A stretch of 64,000 bases of DNA from Edaphochlamys debaryana (Eukaryota > Chlorophyta > Chlorophyceae > Chlamydomonadales): positions 3,596,001-3,660,000 of the forward strand of contig JAEHOE010000001.1 in assembly GCA_016858145.1 (NCBI GenBank), written 5' to 3'. The position numbers and the translations under genes are program-made. This document shows positions 12,201 to 22,443 of the stretch, one piece after another. The stretch's first letter is position 1, and every line of letters starts with the position of its first letter. The notes under the pieces are model-generated. The model was not told the DNA's origin and did not search any database. It saw nothing but the letters and a program-made list of their open reading frames with translations.

Positions 12201-15200
12201 GCGAGCAGCGCACGGGGGGTGCGGGGGGCCTCCTGCGGGGGGCGGGCAGGAACGCGGACAGGGGCGGGAGGATGAGCACCGCAAACCCATGCTCGGGCGG
12301 GCTAGTTTTAGCGTGTGGGCAGGGGGACACAGCGGCAGGCAGGCCAAGGGTCCACAGCAAGACGGTCGGAATAGGCCTGTACACAGCACACACCTGCGCG
12401 GGAGGGGCCGCGGGCTTGGCGCCCTTTGTCGCCTTGCCGGCCTTGCCCCCTCCCGGCCGGGCCGCCTCCGCCTCCGCCCTCAGCAGGGCCGAGGGGGGCG
12501 GCGCCGGCGCCCCCGCATCCGCTGCGGCCGATCCGTCATCGTCGAAGAGCCCCGGCAGTGCGAAGGACTCCTCCTCCTCGGCCTTGGGCTTGGGCGGGGC
12601 AGCGGGCGCCGAGGGGGCGCTGCCAGTGTCAGCCTGGGGGGAAGGGAGCACAGGGGAAGAATACCTCAGAGGGAGGCGCGTCGGGGAGGCGGCAGAAGGG
12701 GGAGCGAACGGGGGCCAGCCACACGCTCTGGCGCTCATACTGGTGTCTCGCAGCCCGGGCCCAGCCCCCCACCTCGCCACCCTCGAATAGGTCGAACGAC
12801 GGCGGCGCCTCCTCGTCCACATCCCCCGCGCGAGGCTTGGCCGCAGCGGGCTCCGCGGTCTGGCCGCCCTCCTCCGCAGAGCCGTCCTCGTCGCTACTGG
12901 CCCGGCCCGAGCCCGTGGCCTCCTCCTCGCCAGACGCCTCCCCCGCTCCAGCCTCCTGCTCCGGCTCCGGCTGCGGCTGCGGCTCCGGCTCCGGCGGGGC
13001 AGGCTCTGGCGTCTCCTCGTGCTCCTCCCAGCTCTCGGGGATTTCCTCGGGCTCGGGCTTGGGCTCGGCGGCGCGCCGCACTGCCACAGGGGGCGGCGCC
13101 GTCGCCCCAGCCGGCTGCGCCCAGGGCTCCTCGCCCCCCGCCTCCGCCTCCTCCTCCGACTCGCTGCTGGACGCCGGCCGGTCCTTGGCGCGGGTGCGCT
13201 CCTTCTCCCGCCTGCGCGCGCGGCGGGCCTCCTTGTCCAGCTTCTCCTTCTCCTTCTTGTCCCTCCGCTCCTTCTCCTTGTCCTTGTCCTTGTCTTTGTC
13301 CTTATCCTTATGCTTGTGGCTCTTCTCGCCATCCTTGTCCTTGTCCTTGTCCTTGTGCTTCTCCTTGTCCTTGTCCTTGCCCTCCTTCTTGTCCTTCTCC
13401 TTCTTGTCCTTGTCGCCCTTGTCCTTCTCCTTGCCCTTGGCCTCGACGGCGGCCTCCTTGCCGGCCTTGGCGCCGCCCTTCTCCCGCTCCGCAGCCTTGC
13501 CCTTGTGGCCCCCGCCGCTCCGGTCCTTGTCCTTGTCCTTGTCGCCCTTCTTGTCCGGCCCCGCCGCCGCCTTCTTGTCCGCCGCCGCCCCCCTGCCCCC
13601 CGCCTGCGGCAGCGGCTGCCCCCCCAGCAGGGCGTCCAGCTGCGCCTCGCTGGCGCCCAGCCCCGCCATCTCCTGCTTGAGGTCCCGCAGCATCAGCCCC
13701 GCCTCCTTCTGCTTGTCGCGGTCTCCTGGGGACGTAGAACAGGCAAGGCGCAAGCGGCATTCACAGGGGGCTTGTGCAAGTAGCGTTTGGTTCGGTGGGG
13801 AGTGCCTGACATATGGACGGGTATCAAGCCAACGGCTGTCCCCAACGCTGCATGGAGGCTGTGGCGGCCTAGTTAGGAGGCCCCATGCCTCGACCCCCGC
13901 CCGGAGCTCACCGCTGGTCTTGGCCCGCGCCGCCGCCTCCTTGGCGCGGCCCCACTCCTCCGCCAGCTGCCGCCGCCGCTCCTCCAGCGGCAGGCGGCTG
14001 CGGGCCCGCTCCGCCCGGCGCCGCGCCACCTCCCGCGGGTCCCCCCACAGCTCCCACTCGAAGTCCGCCACGGAGGAGGCCGAGGAGGCGCCACCGGCAG
14101 CCGCCTGCTGCAGGGAGGCAAGGACCGGGAGAGGAGGTGGCACAGGGTCAGCGCAAGAGCGCGTCAGGCGCAGAAGCCAGCGGTTGTGCCCAGCAACACG
14201 CCCCAGGAGGCAGTGTCAGAACCGTCTGTCCGTTTGCCTGCAGCCCATGCCCCGGCCCCCGCCCGCTCCCACCTCGTCGCCGCTGCTGCCCGCCTCCTCC
14301 TCCTCCATGTACCGCAGGATCCACTCCTTCATGCCCGCGCCGCCGGCCGCCGCAGCGGCCTGGGCTTCCTCGCCCGCCTGCCCCGCCTCCGCCCCAGCCT
14401 CCTCCTCCCCGCTGCCGCCCTCGCCCTCGTCTGACTCAGCGTCCCACGCGCGGTCGGCCCCGCCCTCTCCGCCCTCTGCGCCCCCTCCCGAGGCGCCCCC
14501 CTCCCCCCCCGTGTCCGCTGCGCGCGACACGATGCGCACGGGCGCTGCGCCCACGCCCGTGCCCACGGCCGTGGAGCGGAAGCGCTGGGGCAGCTCGGCG
14601 GCCGGCAGGTAGAGGCACAGCCAGTCCAGCGCTGCGTCCAGGGAGGGAGCCCGGCCCTGTGGGGCGGGCAACGGAGCCGTGGACACGGCATGTGTGTTGG
14701 GGGGCGCTGGGGGTGGTAAAGGTAGCCCCCCGAGGTAGGCCCCGCTCAACTACTCCCCCAGAAGGCCCCAACCCGGTGCTACGCTGGACCGAACCAGCCA
14801 GCCCAGCCACCCCAGCCACCCCAGCCAGGCGCCCCGCACGCACCCGCGGCATGGCCTCCACGGCCCTCCGGATCTGGTCCACGCTGAACCCCGCCGCCGC
14901 CAGGGAGTCCCACAGCGCCCCCCACGCCACCAGCGTGCGGGCGTCCGGCGGCGGCGGGGAAGCGGGCGGGGCATCGGCTGCGGCCGCTACCGCCGCGCCG
15001 CCGCCGCCCCGGTGGCCCCTGGCGTGGTGCTGCTGGTCGCGCAGGAGCTGCTGCTGCTGCATGGCTTCCTCCTGCCGCTGCAGGGACTGGGGGGGGGGGA
15101 GGGACGGAGAGGGGCGGAGGGGGGTGGGGCAGGGCGTGCGGGTCCGTGGGGGTTGGCAGGCAGCCGCAGCACCCCTCAGTGTTGGCCAGCGCCCCTCCCG

Positions 15201-15447
15201 CTTCGTCTTGCGTCTCGTCACTCCCCCCTCGACCCCGCCAGCAGCCCACCTGCAGCAGCGACCGCACGAGCGCCTCCACGCCGGAAGACAGTGGTCCCAC
15301 CGCCTTCTTTTGGAGGATCACGGTGGCCATGGCACCTCCAGAGTCAGCCGCGCTCCCCCCTCCGCCAGCTCGTCCCCCCTTGCGAGCATCGCTGCTCTTG
15401 CCCTTGGCACCCCCCGGCTTCAGCGCCGAACTGGACTTCGGCGCCAT
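3273..15447 (-). CDS. DHX29: DEAH-box RNA helicase, DHX29 / plant DExH7 type (26 exons, 2046 aa)
   Basis: Family role: ATP-dependent helicase; DHX29 acts on the 40S subunit in initiation on structured mRNAs. Visible in order: ALDWLCLYLP motif, a long K/D/E tract, a dsRBD-like segment (ALLAQLCQKQAW), motif I GDTGCGKT (~residue 1135), TQPRRIAA, DEVHER, SAT, QRAGRAGR, then ratchet/OB-like C-terminus. Exons: 15447-15250, 15086-14844, 14656-14273, 14107-13912, 13725-12773, 12633-12394, 12232-12099, 11927-11063, 10815-10626, 10373-10345, 8949-8721, 8552-8464, 8158-8101, 7881-7789, 7614-7455, 7287-7152, 6952-6865, 6606-6443, 6263-6175, 6025-5824, 5559-5458, 5293-5001, 4815-4584, 4450-4253, 4031-3831, 3647-3273 (6141 nt, in frame). 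A GTAAGG next to the stop could be an alternative donor. DHX57-like is the alternative assignment. Confidence 0.88.
6745..6866. repeat. 11-bp minisatellite abutting a helicase splice donor
   Basis: About ten head-to-tail copies of an 11-bp unit (ACCCGGCCCCC on the plus strand) fill the 5' end of the intron between helicase exons 17 and 18. The real donor at 6865/6864 reads CCGG|GTAGGG on the minus strand; each repeat unit gives CCGGGTGGGG, so the array looks like a duplicated splice donor. Confidence 0.85.
8988..9301 (+). other. Short ORF bounded by 17-bp direct repeats inside helicase intron 10
   Basis: The 17-bp sequence GGCGGGTTCGTGGCGCG occurs at 8988-9004 and 9285-9301. Between the copies an ATG at 9055 opens a 54-codon plus-strand frame ending TGA at 9219 (starts MNGDDKCRV, ends VLAMEV), with strongly G/C-ending codons like real genes of this genome. 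I do not recognise the peptide. It could be a captured gene fragment, a missed exon of the nested gene downstream, or chance. Confidence 0.4.
9424..10104 (+). CDS. Small protein with two tandem C-x7-C arrays, nested antisense in a helicase intron
   Basis: Four exons (9424-9546, 9607-9689, 9778-9854, 9962-10104) with GT-AG introns in compatible phases give 141 residues. Cysteines fall at 40, 56, 64, 72, 80 and 106, 114, 122, 130: two blocks of four Cys exactly eight residues apart, joined by a linker containing PPAWQRW. A helix with Cys every eight residues recalls the CHCH (twin CX9C) and small-Tim (twin CX3C) principle, but the spacing fits neither. A TGTAA poly(A) signal lies at 10252-10256. 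The whole unit sits in the helicase intron 10344-8950 on the opposite strand. No signal peptide or membrane segment is seen. Function unknown; a metal-binding or disulfide-locked helical hairpin is inference. The start is the first in-frame ATG ahead of the array; an in-frame codon further upstream cannot be excluded. Confidence 0.72.
10252..10256 (+). terminator. TGTAA poly(A) signal of the nested gene
   Basis: TGTAA, the usual chlorophyte poly(A) signal, lies 148 nt after the nested gene's stop codon and still inside the host intron. Confidence 0.55.
13250..13560 (-). repeat. Lys/Asp/Glu low-complexity tract inside the helicase
   Basis: Within helicase exon 5 the coding strand is a run of degenerate AAGGAC/AAGGAG hexamers encoding about 100 residues of alternating K, D and E with few others (KDKDKDKD, EKDKGDKDKK). 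The pattern suits a charged single alpha-helix or a disordered linker between the N-terminal and dsRBD-like regions. It is in frame, so it is an expansion and not a disruption. Confidence 0.85.
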
Positions 15448-15853
15448 CTGCAGCCGGCCGCGCCCGGCGCGGACTGCTTGCCCGCCGGCTGATCAGCGCT
15501 GTACGGTGTGATCAGGCTACAGTAAGCCCGGTCGGCGGGGTAGGAGGTGAGTGTGGGGTCGAATGAGTATCCCAGGTTGGGCGCTGCAATATGGGTGTGG
15601 ACGCCTGGCCCAGCACAAACTGTTATGCACTAACTTCCTATACTCCTATGACTCGGTATAGGCAAACGAGTTTCTTTTCCCAGAGGCCAAACCATCGAGC
15701 GCGATTGGCGCAGTTTAACAAGCTATGCAATGCGATAGGAACTTGAAACAGCATACCACGCAATGGTCGAGGCTTGCTGCCGGTCGGGTGCTGCCCGGCT
15801 CCATTCACGAGTCGGCATGTGTGCGCGGAACCGCCAGCGCCGAGTGACGTCCG
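15448..15853. promoter_or_regulatory. Divergent promoter between DHX29-like gene and MYND-F-box-WD40 gene
   Basis: The 406 bp between two start codons pointing away from each other must supply both promoters. The section 15590-15760 is clearly more AT-rich than its surroundings. No TATA box at a convincing distance and no repeated operator-like motif was seen. Confidence 0.45.
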
Positions 15854-18800
15854 ATGGCCAGTGAGGTCTGTGTCATCTGTGCGCAGCCGGCCACTCACCG
15901 ATGTGGTCGCTGCAAGGCCGTCCGCTATTGCTCTCGAGAATGTGAGCTGGGGCAGGGCCCGGACCCGCGAGAGCACAAAGACGGTATTAGACGGGGCTAA
16001 GGATGCCTTGGGGGGGCTGCGGGGGGCGTTACTGGGATGAGCAGGGTGAGGGGCGAGGGGTGGGGGGGAAGACAGGACTGAGTACTCACGGCCCCACCGT
16101 CCCCTGTTGTACTCGCTCCAACCCCGCAGGCCAGAAGGACCACTGGTGAGCTTCCTGCCTTGCTTTGGAACCGTGCTGTGGGGGCTTGATCGGGGGCCGT
16201 GCTGTGGGGCCATCTCGCTCTGCTCTACAAAGGGGGGTGTTGCAAGGGAATGGCCATCACGCCGCGCCCTGGCCCTCGGCACGCAGGCCGCACCACAAGA
16301 CCCGTTGTGGGCAGCTGGCCGCGGAGGCGTCCGCCGCATCAGCCGCAGCTGGGAACCCCGCGCTGCGTTCCGTCGCCCGGCCGCCGCCGAACCCTTCCCA
16401 GCAGCAGCCGCGGCCCCCTGCACAGCCTCCGCCCCAGCCAAAACCGCCACCCCAGCCCCCGGCCCCAGGCTCACCCGCGCCCCCCGCCCCCGCGCCACGG
16501 GCCAACCCCCGCGCGGCCCGGCTGCTGGGGGAGCTGCCCCCCAGCCTGCAGCCTCACCCTACCGCTGAGCACCCGGGGACGGGTGCGCCGGCCTCGGCCC
16601 CAGCCCCAACCCCAGCCCGGTCCGCTGGGCGGGCGGCCCCTGCTGGCCCCGGGCGAGGCTCGTCCGGAGGTGCGGGGCCAGTGCCGGAGCGGGTGGGCGA
16701 GGGCCAAGGTGTTGCCGAGGATGGCCGTGGCGCCAGCAGAGCCGGTGGCGGGGGCGGCGCCGGAGGAGGGGGAGCTGGCGGCGGGGCCGGAGGCGCTGGC
16801 AGCTTCCTGCCCGCCCTGCCGGGCTCGCATCGGCCCATGCAGCCCTCGCCGCCCCGGGCGCCCCGACCGCCCTCCTCGCTGCCCACCCCTCCGCCCGGAG
16901 CCCCCGGCACGCCCGGGCCCGGCGCCCGCTCCCGGCCCACGCCCCACATCCGTACCTCCCTGCCGCCGACCGCTGGCGCTGCGTCCTCCGGACTGCAGGT
17001 TGCGGGCGAGGGCGTGGGCGCGGGCGGCAGCATTCTGGACAGAATCGTGCCCCCGCCTGCACCACAACGGCCGGCAGGGCCGGCATCCCCGCCCAGAGCC
17101 CCCTCCACGCCGCCCCGCAAGCCCGGCGGCAAGCCAGGGCCACCAGCGCCGTCACCGCCCCCACTCGAAGCCGCCTCCCCGCTCCCCTCCCCTCCGCCTC
17201 CACCCCCTGCCCCCGCCCCACCCACCCCTCCCAAGACCGCCCCGTCTCCCCCCGTCGTGCTCCCGCCCTGGCCCTGGGCCTCGCCCTCCTCCACCTCACC
17301 CGGTGCCCCCGCGGGCCTGGGCCAGCTGCCCTCGGAGCTGCTGCGGGAGGTGCTCAAGGCCCTGCCCGCGCCCTGCCTGGCCCGGGCGGCGGCCGTGTGC
17401 CGGGCCTGGCGCCGGTCCGCCCGCGAGCCCTGGCTGTGGGTGCGCCACGCAGTCGCCGCGGGCTACACCCTGCCAGCGGCCGCCTTCGTGGCTGCCCCGG
17501 GGGCAGGAGCTGGGGTGGGGGCGGGGGCGGGGGTGCGGCTGGAGCAGGGGGGGCGAGCGGCTGCGGTGGTGGTAGCGGGTTCAGCGGGCAGCGAGGGTGG
17601 CGGACAGGGCGAGGGCACAGGGGAGGCCGAGGGCGAGGCGGAGGCGGCGGGGCTGGCGGTGGCGGGGGTGCGGGGCATCCGGGCTGTGCGGGCTGTGCGG
17701 GCGGCGGGGCACGACGACTTCCTGGGCGGCCTTCGGGCGGGCTTCCTGGACCGCCTCGCGCAGCAGGCCGCGTCCGTCGCCCAGCCCTCCGCCCACGAAT
17801 CAGGCTCCCCGCCCCACGCAGCCCACCCGCACCCGCACCCGGCCCCGCACGAGCCGGCGGACCTGCAGGCCTGGTTCAGCTCCGTCCGCCGCACCGAGGC
17901 GCACTGGCGGACCGCCCGCTTCGCCGAGTCGCCCCTGCGCGAGCACACCAGCAACGTGGAGTGCCTGGCCTTCCAGCAGGTGGAGGCGCCCTCCTGGGGC
18001 CCCGTGCTGCTGTCGGCGGCGTGGGACGGCGGCGTGAGGGTGTTTGCGCTGGGGCGGGCCGCGGGGCCGGGGCACGCGGCGGTGCCGGGGCAGGCGCGCT
18101 GTGTGCGGCGGTACGCGGGGCACACGGGGTGGGTCACGGCCATGGCGGCGGGCAGGCGCCAGGTGGTCACAGGTGGGTGCCCGGGGATGGGGTGGGGTGG
18201 ATCCTGGGGTGGGTGCCTGAGGCAGGCCGCTGGAACGTTGAGTAGGGGCACTAGAAGGCGTCTGTTTGATGAGCGAGGGCCACGTTGGGTCACGCCTGCG
18301 TTTCCTTCTACCTGAACACCGCCCGCCGCTCCGCCCCCCTGCAGCCTCCACCGACCGGCGCGTGCTGTCCTGGCGCTACGCCTCCGCCGCCGCCGAGCCC
18401 TGGGCGGTGCTGGAGCACCGCGCGGAGGTGACGGCGGTGCGCTTCGCCTACGCCCCCCCGCCGCCCCCCACCACCGCCTTCCTGGCGCACCACCTCACGC
18501 AGCAGCCGGGGCCACCCCCACCGGCCGGCACTGCCCCGCCCTCGCCCTGTGATCCGCCAGCCGCGGGCGCAGCGGCCGCCTCGGGACCCCAGTGTCTCGG
18601 CGCTTGGGGCGCCTCAGCAGCCGGCTTGGCGGGGGCCTCAGCGTGCAACAGCAATAGCAGTAGCGGCAGCTGTGGTGGCGGTGGCGTGCTGGCGGTGGCT
18701 GCGGCGCCCTACGACCCCGACTGGGAGGACTGGGTGGTGAGCGGCTGCGTGGACGGCGTGCTGCGGCTGTGGCACCTGGGCACGAGGCAGCTGGTACGGC

Positions 18801-20413
18801 TGTTCGGGGGCCACGCCGACGTGGTGTGGGGCGTGGCGCCGCTGCCGGGCGCCAGCGTCATGGTCTCCTCCTCGCGGGACGGCACCACCAAGCTCTGGCA
18901 GCTGCCGCCCTACGCCGAGGTGGCGGCGGCGGTGGCGGCCAGGGCGCTGCCGCCAGCGGCCGGGGCGGGCGGCGGTGGTAGAGGCGGTGGTGGAGGTGGA
19001 GGTGGGGGCGGAGGTGGGGGTGGTGGAGGTAGTGGAGGGGCACACGGGGAGGGCGGCGGGGCGGAGGCGCCCCCGCGGCTGGACCCCATGGCGACGCTGT
19101 GCGGCCACAGCTCCGCCATCCTGTGCATGGACGTCATCCAGGCCCCCGCCGGCCTGGTGACGCCGCCGCCGCCACCCCGCGCCGCCACCGCCGCCGGCGA
19201 CCCCGCCGCCCCGGCCCCCGGCGGAGTGGTCCGCGCCGCCAACGCCAGCGGCGCCGCCGCCCGCCCCGAGGAGGTCCTGGCGGCGCATGCGGACATGCTG
19301 GCGGCCCTCACGCACCTGCTCAACACCAGCCTGCTGCCGGCGGCGGCGGCGCCGGCGGCGCCGCTGCCTGCTGCACCAGCTCCGCTGCTTCCGTCAGCCG
19401 CCGCCGACGGTAACGTAAACATTGGCCCCGCCGTGGCAAAAGCGGACAAGGCGGCAGCGGCGGCGGCGGCGGCTGCCGGGGAGCTGCCGGTGTGGCTGGT
19501 GGCCACGGGGGGCGCTGACGCCGTGGTGCGCGTGTGGAACCTGGCCTCGGCCCAGTGCCTGGCCACACTGCGGGGCCACGCCATCGGCGTCCTGTCCGTG
19601 CGCTTCGGCTTCCTGCCCCGCCACGCGCCGGACCCCGACCCCGACCCCGGCGCCGAAGCCGGCGGCGTGGCCCCCAGCCCCCTCTTGCCAGCCGACCTGG
19701 ACGTTTCGCCGGCTGCGCCAGCTCCCGCCTCCGGCCTGGCGCTGCCGCCAGGGCAGTACGGCGACGGCGCCGTCGGCGCCTGCACCGGCCGCCGCCGCGC
19801 GGCCTCGCGCCCGCTGCCGCCGAGCCACCGGCTGGTGGTGGTGACGGGCACGCTGCGGGAGGTGCGGCTGTGGGACGCGCTGTCGGGGGCCCCGCTGGCC
19901 CGACTGGAGGACCACGCGGGGCCCGTGACGTCCATCGCCGTGTGCCACGGAATGGTGGTGACGCTGGCCATGAACGACGGCCTGCTGGTCTACCGCTGCA
20001 ACGGCACCGACGCTCCGGAGGGAGCGCAGCGGCAGGGCGGGCGGCGGCCGGTGCTGGAGGCGGTGGTGTGCATGCAGGTGCGGTGGGGGGGCCTTGGCCG
20101 CAACGGGGGCAGGGCGGGGCGTGGGAGTCCTTCGGCTGAGCTGGGAGCGGGGCTTGCCGCCCGCGTTCTGTGGCCCACCCGCCACTTGCGTGCCCGCTGA
20201 ACCCTCTTGCTGCCTCCGTGGGCCCCCCAGGACCCCCAGCACCGGAGCTACTCCGCGGCGCTGGCCACCAGCCTGGACGGACTGGCGGTGGGCAGTGGGA
20301 CGGGGGAGGTCACGTACCTGGACTTCCGGCCCACGGGCCCCGCACCCCGGCCCCGGCCCAGCGTGGAGCCCAGGCGGCCGGAGGGGCCCATCGCCTTTTT
20401 GCTGCGGTTCTAG
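15854..20413 (+). CDS. MYND zinc finger - F-box - WD40 repeat protein (1301 aa)
   Basis: Probably a substrate-recognition subunit of an SCF ubiquitin ligase: F-box proteins bind Skp1 and WD40 propellers bind the target (family knowledge); the extra MYND finger would add a protein-protein contact. Exons: 15854-15941, 16130-16145 (16 nt), 16287-18172, 18345-20077, 20231-20413 (3906 nt, in frame). MYND ligands C6, C9, C17, C20, C26, C30, H38, C42 match the family spacing exactly. A Pro/Ala-rich linker follows; the F-box (LPSELLREVLKAL...AWRR) is at ~378-422; WD-type blades run from ~586 to the end (e.g. GGADAVVRVWN, SSRDGTTKLW), interrupted by Gly/Ala-rich insertions. The start is the ATG five codons before the first MYND cysteine. 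Domains are certain; the target and the use of the MYND finger are unknown. Confidence 0.85.
18970..19050 (+). repeat. Polyglycine tract in the WD40 region
   Basis: A G-rich microsatellite (GGTGGAGGT-like units) in exon 4 encodes over 20 consecutive, mostly glycine residues between two WD blades. It is in frame and probably a surface loop. Confidence 0.8.
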
Positions 20414-20863
20414 GGGGCTTAACTGAGGAGGCGTCTACAACCCGCGCTCTGTGGCAGTGTACTGCGCTGCTTGTGTGGACTCGGTGGAATAGGGACTGAC
20501 GCAGTGGAGGCCATTTGCAAGGGCATGCCATCCCGACGACAGTTGGTGTGAGGTCAGTCAGATATATTCATCCCATGAACCACCACGCTGCCACAGCTGC
20601 AAAGCCGGTGGGGCGTATGGCGGGAGCATTGAATGTACTGGTGAATGGCGTGCGCTGTGATGCGGATGGGAAAGACTGCAGCTTCTTTTGTCATGAATGG
20701 CCGTATGCGCAGGGTATGCGTATGCATCTGTGTACCAGAGAGTGGGGAGCGTGGGGTAGTAGGGCGGGACAGAGTGGCACGGCGGGCTCGGGACCGAAGG
20801 GGCGTGGGTTACGGCCTGGGATGCCGCTTGACCCGGGATGACTTCTAATTCCCCGGTAAAGCC

Positions 20864-20868
20864 TGTAA
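20864..20868 (+). terminator. TGTAA poly(A) signal of the MYND-F-box-WD40 gene
   Basis: TGTAA lies 451 nt after the stop codon, a 3' UTR length normal for green algae. The 20414-21051 spacer otherwise holds this 3' UTR and the upstream region of the adenosyltransferase gene; no ORF is supported there. Confidence 0.5.
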
Positions 20869-21051
20869 GCGCATTTCGATTTCTCATCGAGCCCTCCTAC
20901 ATACAGGCCTCGTGTCTTCACGCCGCAAGTTCACAGAGCGCGCAGCACAAACTGTCACAGCCATCGACTCGGCCCCGACTCTGACTCTCGACTGGCGACC
21001 GCTGTTACCTTCCTAGTCCGCCGGACCTTTAGCCACGCTGTACGTGGTCCT

Positions 21052-22443
21052 ATGAAGATTTACACGCGAACGGGGGACTCCGGCGAGGCGTCGCTCTTCA
21101 ATGGCGAGAGAAAGTTCAAGGACGACGCCTTCTTCCAGGCCCTCGGGGACGTGGATGAGCTGAACTCATCAATAGGGCTAGCTGTGGCGTTTCTTACGGA
21201 CGAGGGGTTGCTGGAGCAGGTGAGCGACCAGGGCGGATGCATCCGCCTCGGCGGCCACCGCACCACGCCGTAATGACCCCTGCTCCCCCGCAGCTGGCGA
21301 CCATCCAAAGTCGTCTCATAGACGTGGGGTCAGCGGTCGCGACGCCGCTTCCCACCTCGCCAGAGGCCAAACTGCAGAGGGCGCACTTCCCTGGCGCTGA
21401 GCACGCCGCCCTGCTGGAGGTGAGCTCTCCCAGCGCTGGCGGGGCTGCCGCAAGGACGGGGACCCTGTATAGGCCAGTCCCCACGAAGGACACGGGTACC
21501 TTCAGGCACGGATTGGTCTGCCAACAAGCCGCTGCAGGGGAGCGGTGGCCAGGCCCCTGCACCACCCCTTCTACCCTCTCAGCGCCACACCCGTTCCCCA
21601 CGGCACCTCTGCGCCTGCCCTGCTTACCAACCGCCACCCTCAGACCTGGATCGACACCATGGACGATCAGCTGCCCACGCTCAAGAACTTCATCCTGCCC
21701 TCGGGGGGGAAGGCCTCCGCCTCCCTGCACCACGCACGATCCGTGAGCTGGCGGGGGTGCGGGGTGGATTGGAGCTCACAGGAACAAATGGACGAGGCTG
21801 CGTGCAGGAGTGGGGCCGTGCAGTCAGTGAAACCCACCCGAACATCGCGGACCTGCGCCGCCCCCGCTTCTTTGCGCAGGTGTGCCGGAGAGCGGAGCGG
21901 AGTGTGACGGCCCTGTCCCGCCAGCAGGCCATCAGCCTCGAGGTGAGGCCGCGACCTGGCGAAGACCTGGCGGGGGCTACGTGGGGGCAGCCGCCAGCCC
22001 GCGCTGGGGCCTGGTTGTAAGGGCTCACCTCCATGCCCTGTTGGGAGTGGGGTTGCACCGCACACCGCGCTGGCCCTCGCTGCGGCGGCCAGCCCCCGGC
22101 CGGTTCCCCTGGCGATCCCCAGCCAGCGCCTCAGCTAATCCTCGACCGCCCCCGCTTCCCCAGGTCAACGTGTTCCTCAACCGCCTCAGTGACTACCTCT
22201 TCACGGCAGCGCGCTTCGCGGTGAGCCCCTGGGAGCGGGGTGTGGGAGGGGAGCGCAGCGCACAGGCCCCCCACAAGCCGGCGACGGTGGCATCGCCGCA
22301 TGGGTAATGCCGGGGGGGCGCCCCTACGTTTCGGGAGGCTGGGCTCTGGGGCACACACCCGGCTAATGTGAGGCCCGCGCTCCGCTTCCCGCCCGCAGGC
22401 CAAGATGGACGGAGTGCCCGAGGTGATCTACAAGAAGGCGTGA
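21052..22443 (+). CDS. MMAB: Cob(I)alamin adenosyltransferase, PduO/MMAB type (185 aa)
   Basis: Transfers the 5'-deoxyadenosyl group of ATP to cob(I)alamin, making adenosylcobalamin, the cofactor of methylmalonyl-CoA mutase. Six exons, all introns phase 0: 21052-21219, 21294-21419, 21644-21742, 21880-21942, 22164-22220, 22399-22443. The N-terminal ATP-binding motif reads [15 protein letters not shown]. The catalytic signature RSVCRRAE places R130, R134 and E137 at the residues equivalent to human R186, R190 and E193. NRLSDYLF near the C-terminus is also conserved. The length suits a bacterial-type core enzyme. There is no transit peptide on this ATG, although the frame stays open upstream, so an upstream exon may encode mitochondrial targeting. 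The gene implies use of vitamin B12. Confidence 0.93.

Noticed and set aside
12426..14612. Plus-strand ORF of 728 codons
   Set aside because: Antisense of the helicase K/D/E exon; the Ser/Leu-rich product is the complement of AAG/GAC repeats.
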